Shown: positions 43,955 to 52,176 of the stretch, piece by piece
How the letters are laid out: each line of letters opens with the position of its first letter
Position numbering within the stretch: the stretch's first letter is position 1
NCBI GenBank assembly: GCA_023439505.1
Contig: JAEXNR010000029.1
Span: 1-64,000, forward strand
Direction: 5' to 3'
DNA: 64,000 bases
Source: Bacillota bacterium
GTDB taxonomy: Bacteria; Bacillota; Clostridia; Lachnospirales; Lachnospiraceae
Notes under the pieces: model-generated
What the model was told of the DNA's origin: nothing
Database searches by the model: none
The model's input: only the letters and a program-made list of their open reading frames with translations
Program-made: the position numbers and the translations under genes

Positions 43955-46708
43955 TTATATATACTTTATATTTGATTCAATATCTGTCTTCCTATCTGCT
44001 TTCCTATCTGCTTTCCTATCTGCTTTCCTATCTGTCGTCAATCTGTAAACCCCTTCTATTATCGTTGGAAAGGACAGGGTATCCTTATTTGGCTGATGAA
44101 AGGTAATCTCTCTTCCTTCCCAATGAATCGCCGGATTCAACTGAACGATGTCCGGATAAGTGATCGTACAGTCCCTCCCCGCACCGGACCTAATCAGCGC
44201 ACTCCTTAGCATTCCGTCCTCCCAGGTAAGGGATAACTCAAAATCGCCTCTGGCTTTGATCCCGCTGCAAAAACCACGATTCCATGCCTTAGGCAGTGCA
44301 GGCAGCAGGGTGATGTCCTCTCCATGACTTTGGATCAGCATCTCTGTCATTCCGGCAGCAGCGCCAAGATTCCCGTCAATCTGAAATGGAGGGTGGGTGT
44401 CAAAGAGATTGGGCAGTGTCGACTCCTTTAATAACTCTTCCAGCAATCGGTGTGCCCGGTTTCCGTCTCTTAGTCTCGCCCAGAAATTAATCTTCCAGGC
44501 CTTGCTCCATCCGGTACCTCCATCTCCCCTGGTCTTAAGCGTCTGCTTCATCGCCTCTCCAAACAATGCATCCGCTTCCCCTCTTGCGGGAATTACTCCC
44601 GTGCCGGGATGGAGTGCATACAGATGATTGGCATGACGATGCTTCTGATCTCCGCTGATATCCAGAGACACTTCATCCTTCCATTCCATAAACTGTCCGG
44701 CCAATCCGATCCGTGGACCGGATAATCTGGATCTTGCTTCTCTAATCTCTGTTAATTCGGGTATGGAGAGGGACAAGGTCTGTCCTGCCTGTATCACAGC
44801 GGTAAAGATTTCCCATATGATTTGCTGATCACACGCCGCACCAAGGGTATATGGTCCGTGTTCCGGGGAATAGGAAGGGTTTGCAACCAGTGTATGGTCT
44901 CTTTCATCCTCCCATAAATTATCCACCCAGAATAAGGCTGCCTCCAGCATGGTATTAAAATTGTCGCGAAGGAACTTCTCATCCTGATGGAATCGGTAAT
45001 ATTCCCAGATATCCTGACAAAGCCAGGCTGCCGCCGCCGGAAAATAAAAAGCGAAATAATAAGTCCCGGGTGCCGTATTGCCCCAGATATTATTCTCATG
45101 GTGTGTTACCCATCCGCGGACATCCGACCCATCCTGTCTGCAGTAGTAATGCCTTGCGGAGGCTCTTCCCCGGAAAACCAGACTGTTGATGTACGCAATC
45201 AAAGGCAGATGGCATTCCCTTAAATTGCCCGGCCCGGCCAGCCAGTAATTCATCTGCAGATTAATATTCGTATGGTAATCGCTGTTCCAGGGACTGGAAA
45301 GCCCCTGGGCCCAGATGCCCTGAAGGTTTGCCGGAAGGGATCCCTCTCTTGAGGAAGCAATCAGCAGATACCTTCCGTATTGATAGTAGAGGAGTTCCAG
45401 ATACAGATCTTCCTCCCGGTCATTCGGTTCCTCCCCGCATCCATGGTATCCGGATAACAATCGGTCCGTGGACTTGCCGGAAGGTTGTGCCTGACCAAGT
45501 CCAAGCCCCACCCTGTCAAAGAGGCTCCGGTAGTCCATCGTGTGAACCTTCAGTAATTGCTCATAGGATTTGCGGGAGGCGGTATCTATTCTTTCACCGA
45601 CAGCAATCAGTGGATCCTCCCCATGAAAATAGCTGCCGCCCTCCTCCGTACACTGAAGATAATTGGTTCCGGCACTAAAGAGCAGAAGTATCTCATCAGC
45701 CTGGGTAACCACAAGGGTCTGATCCTTCACAGCAAGATTACCGCCAATGGGAATAACCTTTAAAACTGCTGCAAATTTCAGCCCCTTCTCTCCCTGATCC
45801 TCCGGGGAACCCTGAAGGGTTATCCTATCCTGCCCGGCCTGCATTCTGATTTGTTTATGGTCTGATTGCAATCCAATCTGGCAGGACAGCTTCTTCCTCT
45901 GACTACAGGAATACCGTATCACAAGAAGCCGGTCCGGATAGCTGGCAAAGTATTCTCTTTCATATCCTGCCCCGTCCCTTTGAAAGCTAATAGTTACCTT
46001 ACCCTGATTAAGATGGAGTTCCCGACGATACTCTGTACATACATCTGCTTCCCCATCCGGAGGGAGTTCCCGACGATCACCATTACACACGTCTGCTTCC
46101 CTGTCCGGATAGAGTTCCCGGCAATCATCCCTGCACACATCCGTCTTGTTCTCCTGCTCCACATCGGTGATGATAATTTCTCCAAGGCTCTGATAATCGC
46201 CAAAGTGGGTTTTATCCCCCATCAGCCTCCCAAGAAGCTCCCTGACTTCTTCTTCCTCCGGTGCGTAATCCCCGGCAATTATCTTTCCTTCTTCCATATG
46301 GGCCTTGTGATTTCTTGTAAAATCACTCATGTTCTTCTGCAGCAGTACTCTGACCTTTTGCAGGGCTTCTCTTGCTTCTTCCCCGCTTGCGCTATGCCCG
46401 CCGTTATATTCGGGATCAGCTCCGGGTCCGCCGGACCACAGGCTATGTTCGTTGATTTGGATCCGGTCCTTTGGCACACCACCGAATACCATGGCACCAA
46501 GAAATCCGTTTCCTAAGGGTAGTGCTTCCCGCTCCCAGTCCGTAGCCGGCTGCTCATACCACAGCTTCAGCTCCGGCCCCTTCCCTGTCGCAGACATCAT
46601 TTCCGAACTGTCCTCTGATCTTTCTTCTGATCTTTCCTCTGAACAGTCCTTTATTCTTTCTTCCATCCCATTTCCTGTCATATGCCAATGTTCCTTCTCT
46701 TCTGACAT
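43955..46708 (-). CDS. GH95 alpha-L-fucosidase (or alpha-L-galactosidase)
   Basis: The 917-residue enzyme has the GH95 start LWYEQPATDWEREALPLGNG and INEHSLWSGGP. The catalytic domain shows SDYHTNINLQMNYW with the paired asparagines that activate water, PSYSPEHGPYTLG with the general acid glutamate, and PPFQIDGNLGAAAGMTEML with the late aspartate. The family removes alpha-1,2-linked L-fucose, or L-galactose in some plant xyloglucans. There is no signal peptide. It contains an unusual in-frame repeat near residues 186-231 and a repeated KADR tail, so it is longer than typical. AGGAGG precedes ATG 46708. Confidence 0.88.
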   Translation of the reverse strand: MSEEKEHWHMTGNGMEERIKDCSEERSEERSEDSSEMMSATGKGPELKLWYEQPATDWEREALPLGNGFLGAMVFGGVPKDRIQINEHSLWSGGPGADPEYNGGHSASGEEAREALQKVRVLLQKNMSDFTRNHKAHMEEGKIIAGDYAPEEEEVRELLGRLMGDKTHFGDYQSLGEIIITDVEQENKTDVCRDDCRELYPDREADVCNGDRRELPPDGEADVCTEYRRELHLNQGKVTISFQRDGAGYEREYFASYPDRLLVIRYSCSQRKKLSCQIGLQSDHKQIRMQAGQDRITLQGSPEDQGEKGLKFAAVLKVIPIGGNLAVKDQTLVVTQADEILLLFSAGTNYLQCTEEGGSYFHGEDPLIAVGERIDTASRKSYEQLLKVHTMDYRSLFDRVGLGLGQAQPSGKSTDRLLSGYHGCGEEPNDREEDLYLELLYYQYGRYLLIASSREGSLPANLQGIWAQGLSSPWNSDYHTNINLQMNYWLAGPGNLRECHLPLIAYINSLVFRGRASARHYYCRQDGSDVRGWVTHHENNIWGNTAPGTYYFAFYFPAAAAWLCQDIWEYYRFHQDEKFLRDNFNTMLEAALFWVDNLWEDERDHTLVANPSYSPEHGPYTLGAACDQQIIWEIFTAVIQAGQTLSLSIPELTEIREARSRLSGPRIGLAGQFMEWKDEVSLDISGDQKHRHANHLYALHPGTGVIPARGEADALFGEAMKQTLKTRGDGGTGWSKAWKINFWARLRDGNRAHRLLEELLKESTLPNLFDTHPPFQIDGNLGAAAGMTEMLIQSHGEDITLLPALPKAWNRGFCSGIKARGDFELSLTWEDGMLRSALIRSGAGRDCTITYPDIVQLNPAIHWEGREITFHQPNKDTLSFPTIIEGVYRLTTDRKADRKADRKADRKTDIESNIKYI
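43981..44035 (-). repeat. 12-bp tandem repeats at the 3' end of the GH95 gene
   Basis: The plus strand repeats TATCTGCTTTCC about four times, encoding successive ADRK units after the last recognisable domain. The copies are nearly identical, which suggests recent slippage. Confidence 0.8.
46016..46148 (-). repeat. 48-bp tandem repeat inside the GH95 gene
   Basis: Nearly three copies start at 46016, 46064 and 46112, exactly 48 bases apart, beginning GAGTTCCCG. They encode 16-residue units with REL-x-PD-x-EADVC. The frame is kept, so the enzyme gains an extended charged loop. Confidence 0.8.
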
Positions 46709-46744
46709 TCGTGATTCCTCCTGTCCTCCGGCTGCAGGCAGACC

Positions 46745-47350
46745 TTATTTATTGTCTTGCAGACAGGAATGTATGACATCCGCCACCTGTCTTGCCTGCA
46801 ATCTTGCCCCTGCATCATTATAGTGGAGTCCGTCAGGCAGTCTGATCTCCGGCCGGTCATAGGATACCTGATATAAGTCGTGGACTGTAAGCCCCTGTTC
46901 CAGGGCATACTCCCGAATAAAGCGATTCCGCTCCAGGGCCAGTTGATTGTATGGATTCTCATATCCTTGCTGATAAGCCGGCGTACAGGTAGCAAGTACA
47001 ATCCTCGTATTCGTATATGTTCTTAACAGGTGCATCACCACCCGGTAATTCTCCTCAAATTCCTTGATGGACAGGTGCTGTCCGTGCAGTCCGTTATTAA
47101 AATGCAGGATCTGATACCGATAAGCCGGGTGATCCAGCATGGAGAAGAGCTCTTTTAGCAGCAAAGGGTTATCGACTGCCCGGGAAGAAGCAACCATATC
47201 TGCCAGCGCTTCCCCTTTCAGATATTCATTTACAAAGGGCTTGTAGCCCCTGGTGATGGAATCCCCCACCAGCAATACCCTGGGCGTATCCCCATCCGTG
47301 GCTTTCTCCCACCAATAATCACACCATTCCATTTCTTCTAATACAGGCAT
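46745..47350 (-). CDS. SGNH/GDSL-family hydrolase (probable carbohydrate esterase)
   Basis: The 201-residue protein has the block I motif VLLVGDSITRGY with the serine nucleophile, a conserved NNGLHG block, and DGLHYNDAGARL carrying the Asp and His of block V. No signal peptide is seen, so it acts in the cytoplasm. Its place among glycosidases favours removal of acetyl groups from imported oligosaccharides. GGGGGTG precedes ATG 47350. Confidence 0.85.
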   Translation of the reverse strand: MPVLEEMEWCDYWWEKATDGDTPRVLLVGDSITRGYKPFVNEYLKGEALADMVASSRAVDNPLLLKELFSMLDHPAYRYQILHFNNGLHGQHLSIKEFEENYRVVMHLLRTYTNTRIVLATCTPAYQQGYENPYNQLALERNRFIREYALEQGLTVHDLYQVSYDRPEIRLPDGLHYNDAGARLQARQVADVIHSCLQDNK

Positions 47351-47372
47351 TTTTCACCCCCGGCTACCCGCC

Positions 47373-50000
47373 CTACGCAATCGTTATCGTCTGTGACAAT
47401 CTGATATCCTCACTGGAGGAACCAACCATGATATGGAATTCTCCCGGTTCAACAACCCATTGAAATTCTCTGTTTAATAGCTTAAAGCTGTCAAAGTTAA
47501 GCTGCATGGTTACCGTTTTCGCCTCACCGGGCAGCAGGCTAATTCTCTGAAATCCCTTAAGGAGCTTTAACGGAGTAACAATGGTGCTTTGCATATCTTC
47601 TATATATAACTGCACGATCTCATCCGCAGGCATCGTTCCCAGATTCGTCACCGTAACGCTTACCTCATAATCATAGGCAGTCTTCTTCTGATTTTCCGGT
47701 TCTATGGTTAAGTTATCGTATTGGAACCGGCTGTAGCTGAGTCCATGTCCGAAGGAAAAGAGCGGTTTTCTCGTTCCTTCCAGATACTCGCTGCTGCCGC
47801 CGGGCAGCATGCTGTAATAGCAGGGAACCTGACCCACATTCTTCGGAAAAGAGATGGGCAGTTTACCAGAGGGACTAATCTCTCCGAATAACACCTCTGC
47901 AATTGCCTCCGCTCCCAGTTCGCCGCCAAACCATGCCACCAGTATGCCATCCACATGCTCCGTTTCATAACTTAAATCAATGGGTTTCCCATTTTCCAGT
48001 ACCAGTATGGTCGGCTTATTCAGCGCGCAGACTTGTTGGATCAACTCTCTTTGTTTTCCGTAAAGGATAAGCTCCGAACGATCGTAGCCTTCTCCGCTTG
48101 TCACCTTATCATCACCACATACAAGAATTACCACGTCGGAAGCTTTCGCCGCAGCAACCGCATTTTCCAGGGAAGCATCATGAAAATCCATACTCAGCGT
48201 GACGTTATTTCCATTGACATCACAGATATATTCTATCTCAAGGTCATGCACAGCCCCGTTTACAAAGGAAAATGCACACTGCGGGAGCTTTTGTTTCTGA
48301 TCTCCCATGCTGTCAATGACTATATTACCGTCAATCATAACTCTTACACTGTCTTCCGTGGTGAATACCAGCTTTCCGTTAATCTGCTCCGTTTCGGAGA
48401 AGAAATGGGTATCAATCTTTAATTTGGCCTTCATTCTTACCGAATAACCGGTAAATGAAAGATCTCTGTGGGGTTTTGCCAGAATCCAGTTGAAATTAAT
48501 GGCATTCATGCGTTCTGTACCAATGGGACTTCCCTCAAAGCCGGCATTATTGTAATATTCCATGTGTACGCCGTCGGCAAACCATTCTTTGGGCACCAGG
48601 GCAATGTCCCGATCCGATACGGGACAGCCATCCTGCTGACGAATCACGGTATCCGGTCCAACCTTGCGTTTTAACACCTCTGCAAGAGAGTCCACCTGAT
48701 ATCCGTAAGGAACGGAGGAATAGCTTCCGATTCTCTGCTGGGCAGAGCTGGGTCCGATTAAAGCGATGGAAGGAATGTCCTTCTTTAACGGAAGCAGCTG
48801 ATTCTTATTCTGTAACATAACAATGGATTCTCTGGCCATGTCGCAGCTGATCTTCTTGTGCTTCTCGCTGCGGACGATTTCCTGATAGTTCACTTCATCT
48901 GTAAAGGGATGTTCAAACAGTCCCAGTTCAAATTTCACCCTCAGGATTCTGCTTACCGCATCGTCTATGGTATCCATGGAGATTCTACCCTCATTCACCA
49001 GGGCGATCAGCGTTTCCTCCCAGAACTGATTGGGAAAGTCAAAGCCCTGCACATCAAGACCTGCATTCACTGCCATGCAGATGCTGTCTTTATCATCCGT
49101 TGTCATGTGATGAGAGTGCTTCATACGGCTTACCGCTCCGAAGTCCGCACGAACATATCCCTTTAGTCCATAGCGTTCCTTTAATACCTTTCTCAGATAA
49201 TGATCCGATGCAATAACCGCTTCTCCGTCGATACAGTTATAAGATGCCATGGCATTGTATGCGCCTGCCTCCTTAATCCCTGCTTCGAATACGGGAAGAT
49301 AAGCCGTCTCAATCTCTCTTGTACCAACTCTGGCAGGAGAGCAATTGGTACCGCCTTCCGGTATTCCATGTACACAATAGTGCTTCGGTTCACACACAAT
49401 CTTATCCTCGCGGCTGATATCATCCCCCTGTTCTCCGGTGATGATGGCATATGCCATACGGGAGGATAAATAGGTATCCTCTCCAAAGGTTTCTTCCACT
49501 CTGCCCCAGCGGGGTTCTCTTGCCAGATCCAGATTCGGTGCGAGAATTTCATGAATTCCCAGACTTCTCGTCTCAGCTGCTATGGCTGCTCCCACAGCAT
49601 GGGTCAGTTCAGGATGAAACGCCGCTCCCATATTGATGGGCATGGGAAATACCGTTGCGCCCGGATAGGATAGTCCGTGAAGCGCCTCCCCTGTGAAGAT
49701 ACAGGGAATACCAAGGCGGGTCTCTTCCACCATATATCGCTGCAATTTATTAAGAACCGCGGGGGAGCTGTAGACATCGTGTACAAATCCCATCCCCTTC
49801 TTACCAATGCTCTGATCCACCTTATCCCAATAAAAATCGGAACTCTCATCCACGGAGCAAAAATGTGCCTCATGCACCTTTGTTGCCAATTCCACCCCAC
49901 GGATCATGTCCATCTGGGCTACTTTCTCCTCCAATGTCATTAATTTCAATAAATCTTCTGCTCTCTCCTTCGGAGATAATGTCGGGTCCTGATATCTCAT
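47373..50000 (-). CDS. GH3 beta-glycosidase with PA14-like insertion
   Basis: The 875-residue enzyme has the GH3 barrel (EALHGLSYPGATVFP, NLDLAREPRWGRVEETFGED, EPKHYCVHG), the nucleophile aspartate in GYVRADFGAV near residue 285, the second domain with GPSSAQQRIGSYS, and a PA14-like insert (about 480-620, FTTEDSVRVMIDG). A C-terminal fibronectin-III-like domain ends it. It is likely a beta-glucosidase or beta-xylosidase acting on imported oligosaccharides. ATG 50000 has GGAAGGGTG upstream and is better supported than an earlier codon at 50024. Confidence 0.88.
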   Translation of the reverse strand: MRYQDPTLSPKERAEDLLKLMTLEEKVAQMDMIRGVELATKVHEAHFCSVDESSDFYWDKVDQSIGKKGMGFVHDVYSSPAVLNKLQRYMVEETRLGIPCIFTGEALHGLSYPGATVFPMPINMGAAFHPELTHAVGAAIAAETRSLGIHEILAPNLDLAREPRWGRVEETFGEDTYLSSRMAYAIITGEQGDDISREDKIVCEPKHYCVHGIPEGGTNCSPARVGTREIETAYLPVFEAGIKEAGAYNAMASYNCIDGEAVIASDHYLRKVLKERYGLKGYVRADFGAVSRMKHSHHMTTDDKDSICMAVNAGLDVQGFDFPNQFWEETLIALVNEGRISMDTIDDAVSRILRVKFELGLFEHPFTDEVNYQEIVRSEKHKKISCDMARESIVMLQNKNQLLPLKKDIPSIALIGPSSAQQRIGSYSSVPYGYQVDSLAEVLKRKVGPDTVIRQQDGCPVSDRDIALVPKEWFADGVHMEYYNNAGFEGSPIGTERMNAINFNWILAKPHRDLSFTGYSVRMKAKLKIDTHFFSETEQINGKLVFTTEDSVRVMIDGNIVIDSMGDQKQKLPQCAFSFVNGAVHDLEIEYICDVNGNNVTLSMDFHDASLENAVAAAKASDVVILVCGDDKVTSGEGYDRSELILYGKQRELIQQVCALNKPTILVLENGKPIDLSYETEHVDGILVAWFGGELGAEAIAEVLFGEISPSGKLPISFPKNVGQVPCYYSMLPGGSSEYLEGTRKPLFSFGHGLSYSRFQYDNLTIEPENQKKTAYDYEVSVTVTNLGTMPADEIVQLYIEDMQSTIVTPLKLLKGFQRISLLPGEAKTVTMQLNFDSFKLLNREFQWVVEPGEFHIMVGSSSEDIRLSQTITIA

Positions 50001-50154
50001 TCTAACACCCTTCCTTTCCTGCATCGTTTCTTCCCTATGTAGTTATCCACAGCCAGCTGCATTTTTACTGCTTTTATCAACAAAACAAGATTTCCTGTTG
50101 TTTCTGCCTGTGAAACATATGATTATATTTTCTATATAGCAAATTTTATCATAC

Positions 50155-50245
50155 GATAGCTTCCCCTACTGTAGTTTCCTGTACTGTAGTTTCCTGTACT
50201 GTAGCTTCCTACACGATAGCTTCCTGTACTGTAATTTCGTGTATT
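50155..50245. repeat. 15-bp tandem repeats between the ABC exporter and GH3 genes
   Basis: Six units of GTAGTTTCCTGTACT type (14-16 bp) run from 50155 to 50245; two neighbouring copies (50171-50200) are identical. They end directly at the stop codon of the exporter gene. The rest of the 222-base spacer is AT-rich with no gene. Confidence 0.8.
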
Positions 50246-50246
50246 T

Positions 50247-52019
50247 TTATTGAATCTGCTCCAGACGATAGAATTCGCCCTTCTTGTTCATCAGTTCCTC
50301 ATAGCTGCCGATTTCCTTACAGATACCGTCTCCAATGACTGCAATACGGCTGGCATTGCGGATGGTGGATAACCGATGGGCCACAATAAAGGTGGTACGT
50401 CCTTTACAGAGATTCTGGATTGCTTCCTGTACCATACGTTCTGACGCACTGTCAAGTGCGGAGGTTGCCTCATCCAGTACAATGACGCTGGGATCTCTCA
50501 TGAGTGCCCTGGCAATGGAAATCCGCTGTCTTTGTCCGCCGGATAATTTGCCCCCGTGTTCCCCGATCATGGTGTCAAGGCCCTCGGGCAGCTCCTGAAT
50601 CAGATCCGTCAGATTGGCTGCTCTTACGACTTCATTTAATTTCTCTTCATCCACATCCGGGATCCCATAGGTGATATTCTGACGGATGCTTCCGGCAAAT
50701 AGAATTACATTCTGGGGAACCACTGCAAGATGCTTACGAAAACTATTCATATCGATGGTGGATAACGCTGTTTTGTCCAGGCGGATGGTCCCGGTGGTCG
50801 GCTTTAGAAACCCGATGATCAGATTCAGCAAGGTGGTTTTCCCTGCTCCGGATTCTCCGACGAAGGCAATGGTCTCCCCCTGCTTTACAGTCAGGTTGAA
50901 ATCATTGAGTATGGGTTTTGTGGAATCCTTATATTCAAAGCCTACATGTTCAAAGGAGAATTCACCATGGACACACTTGACTTTGGTTTTGTTTCTATAA
51001 TCCTCCACGTCATGGGCAAGCAGTATCTCTCCCACTGACCGGACAGATTCAATCCCTCTTGCCAGTGTGGGAAGCAGAGTGATCAGATTGGAAACCTCCG
51101 AGATGATGGAGGAGAAGTAGATCTGATATAGCACAATCTCTCCCACAGTGATTTTACCGGTATAAGCCAGATATCCGGTAAAGGCCAGACACAGTATGTT
51201 AAAGGTCTGAAAGGATGCCCAGCTGGAAGCTCCGAAGATATTGTGGATCATATCAAGCCGATAGCCTTTTTCCGCCACACTGTTGAGCAGTCCCTCCATC
51301 TTATTGACCTCTTCCTTCTGGAGGCCATGTGCTCTCGTCACCGGAATTAGTTCCACCATCTCAAATACCCTGGCGCTGGTGACCTCCATTTCTTTACGAA
51401 ACTGCATATTACCGTTTCTGATTTTACCGCGAAAGGAGACAATTAAGAGAACAGATACGGGAACGCTGAGGAGAAAGAAGGAAAAGACCGTCAGACTTTT
51501 GGTCGCAGTTACTGTTAACGCCACTGTCAGATTTAAGAAAATGGAGAGTCCTCCTACAAACAGCTGTCCGGAGAGCATCTCGATTGCCTCCACATCCCGC
51601 ATGATTTTGGACTGAATCCTTCCGGATTCCATTTCTTTATGATAACTGATGGATAACTGCTGCAGTTTTCTGACTAACGTACCGCGAAGTCCGGCTTCCA
51701 CAAACCGGATTGTGCGGCTGTAGAATCTGGCATGGAGATAGTTCGTAGGAACATTCTCCATCAGGAAGAAGATCATGACACCAACATTGAGGAACAATTC
51801 CGACATCCTGTGCTGTGAGGGATGCGTTGCAAAGTTTACAATATTGGAAGTGACAATGGGCATTACCCAGACCGGCATAATCTTAATAACAAAGAACAGT
51901 GCGGACAATAATAATTTGCCGTAATATCCTTTGTATAATCCAATCAGGGTTTTAATCGGTTTGTTGACATTTCTTTCATAACTGGCTAAAAATGGATTTT
52001 CATCTCGATTCGATTCCAT
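50247..52019 (-). CDS. ABC exporter, fused permease and ATPase
   Basis: The 590-residue half-transporter has six predicted helices (about residues 30-320) and an ATPase domain with Walker A VGESGAGKTTLL, Q-loop VPQNVILF, signature LSGGQRQRISIARAL, Walker B IVLDEATSALDS and the H-loop AHRLSTI. It would work as a dimer, exporting drugs, lipids or peptides. Its place inside the glycosidase series is unusual; it may simply ride along. GGGGGATATTC precedes ATG 52019. Confidence 0.88.
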   Translation of the reverse strand: MESNRDENPFLASYERNVNKPIKTLIGLYKGYYGKLLLSALFFVIKIMPVWVMPIVTSNIVNFATHPSQHRMSELFLNVGVMIFFLMENVPTNYLHARFYSRTIRFVEAGLRGTLVRKLQQLSISYHKEMESGRIQSKIMRDVEAIEMLSGQLFVGGLSIFLNLTVALTVTATKSLTVFSFFLLSVPVSVLLIVSFRGKIRNGNMQFRKEMEVTSARVFEMVELIPVTRAHGLQKEEVNKMEGLLNSVAEKGYRLDMIHNIFGASSWASFQTFNILCLAFTGYLAYTGKITVGEIVLYQIYFSSIISEVSNLITLLPTLARGIESVRSVGEILLAHDVEDYRNKTKVKCVHGEFSFEHVGFEYKDSTKPILNDFNLTVKQGETIAFVGESGAGKTTLLNLIIGFLKPTTGTIRLDKTALSTIDMNSFRKHLAVVPQNVILFAGSIRQNITYGIPDVDEEKLNEVVRAANLTDLIQELPEGLDTMIGEHGGKLSGGQRQRISIARALMRDPSVIVLDEATSALDSASERMVQEAIQNLCKGRTTFIVAHRLSTIRNASRIAVIGDGICKEIGSYEELMNKKGEFYRLEQIQ

Positions 52020-52094
52020 GAATATCCCCCAAGTGTCATATTGTTTGATGAGTAACTACAATTTTTTTTGCACGTTTTGCACGAATAGTATCCT

Positions 52095-52155
52095 CTGTAA
52101 TACTGTCCCAAACCAATCAGTATTCTGGTCCGGAATGGGAGGTGTCGTATTACAG
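52095..52155 (-). other. Long-range inverted repeat after the GH38 gene
   Basis: CTGTAATAC (52095-52103) pairs with 52147-52155, and an inner CCCA with TGGG. The loop is about 30 bases. It lies between the GH38 stop and the exporter start and may partly terminate or process the transcript; there is no T-run. Confidence 0.4.
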
Positions 52156-52176
52156 GGATACAATCCATGAACTATT

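Noticed and set aside
45866..46516. A 216-codon plus-strand frame opposite the fucosidase gene
   Set aside because: It is antisense to a conserved GH95 domain, and its repeats simply reflect the 48-bp repeat on the other strand.
50155..50245. Possible CRISPR array
   Set aside because: The 15-bp units are directly adjacent with no spacers, and no cas genes are present in the window.
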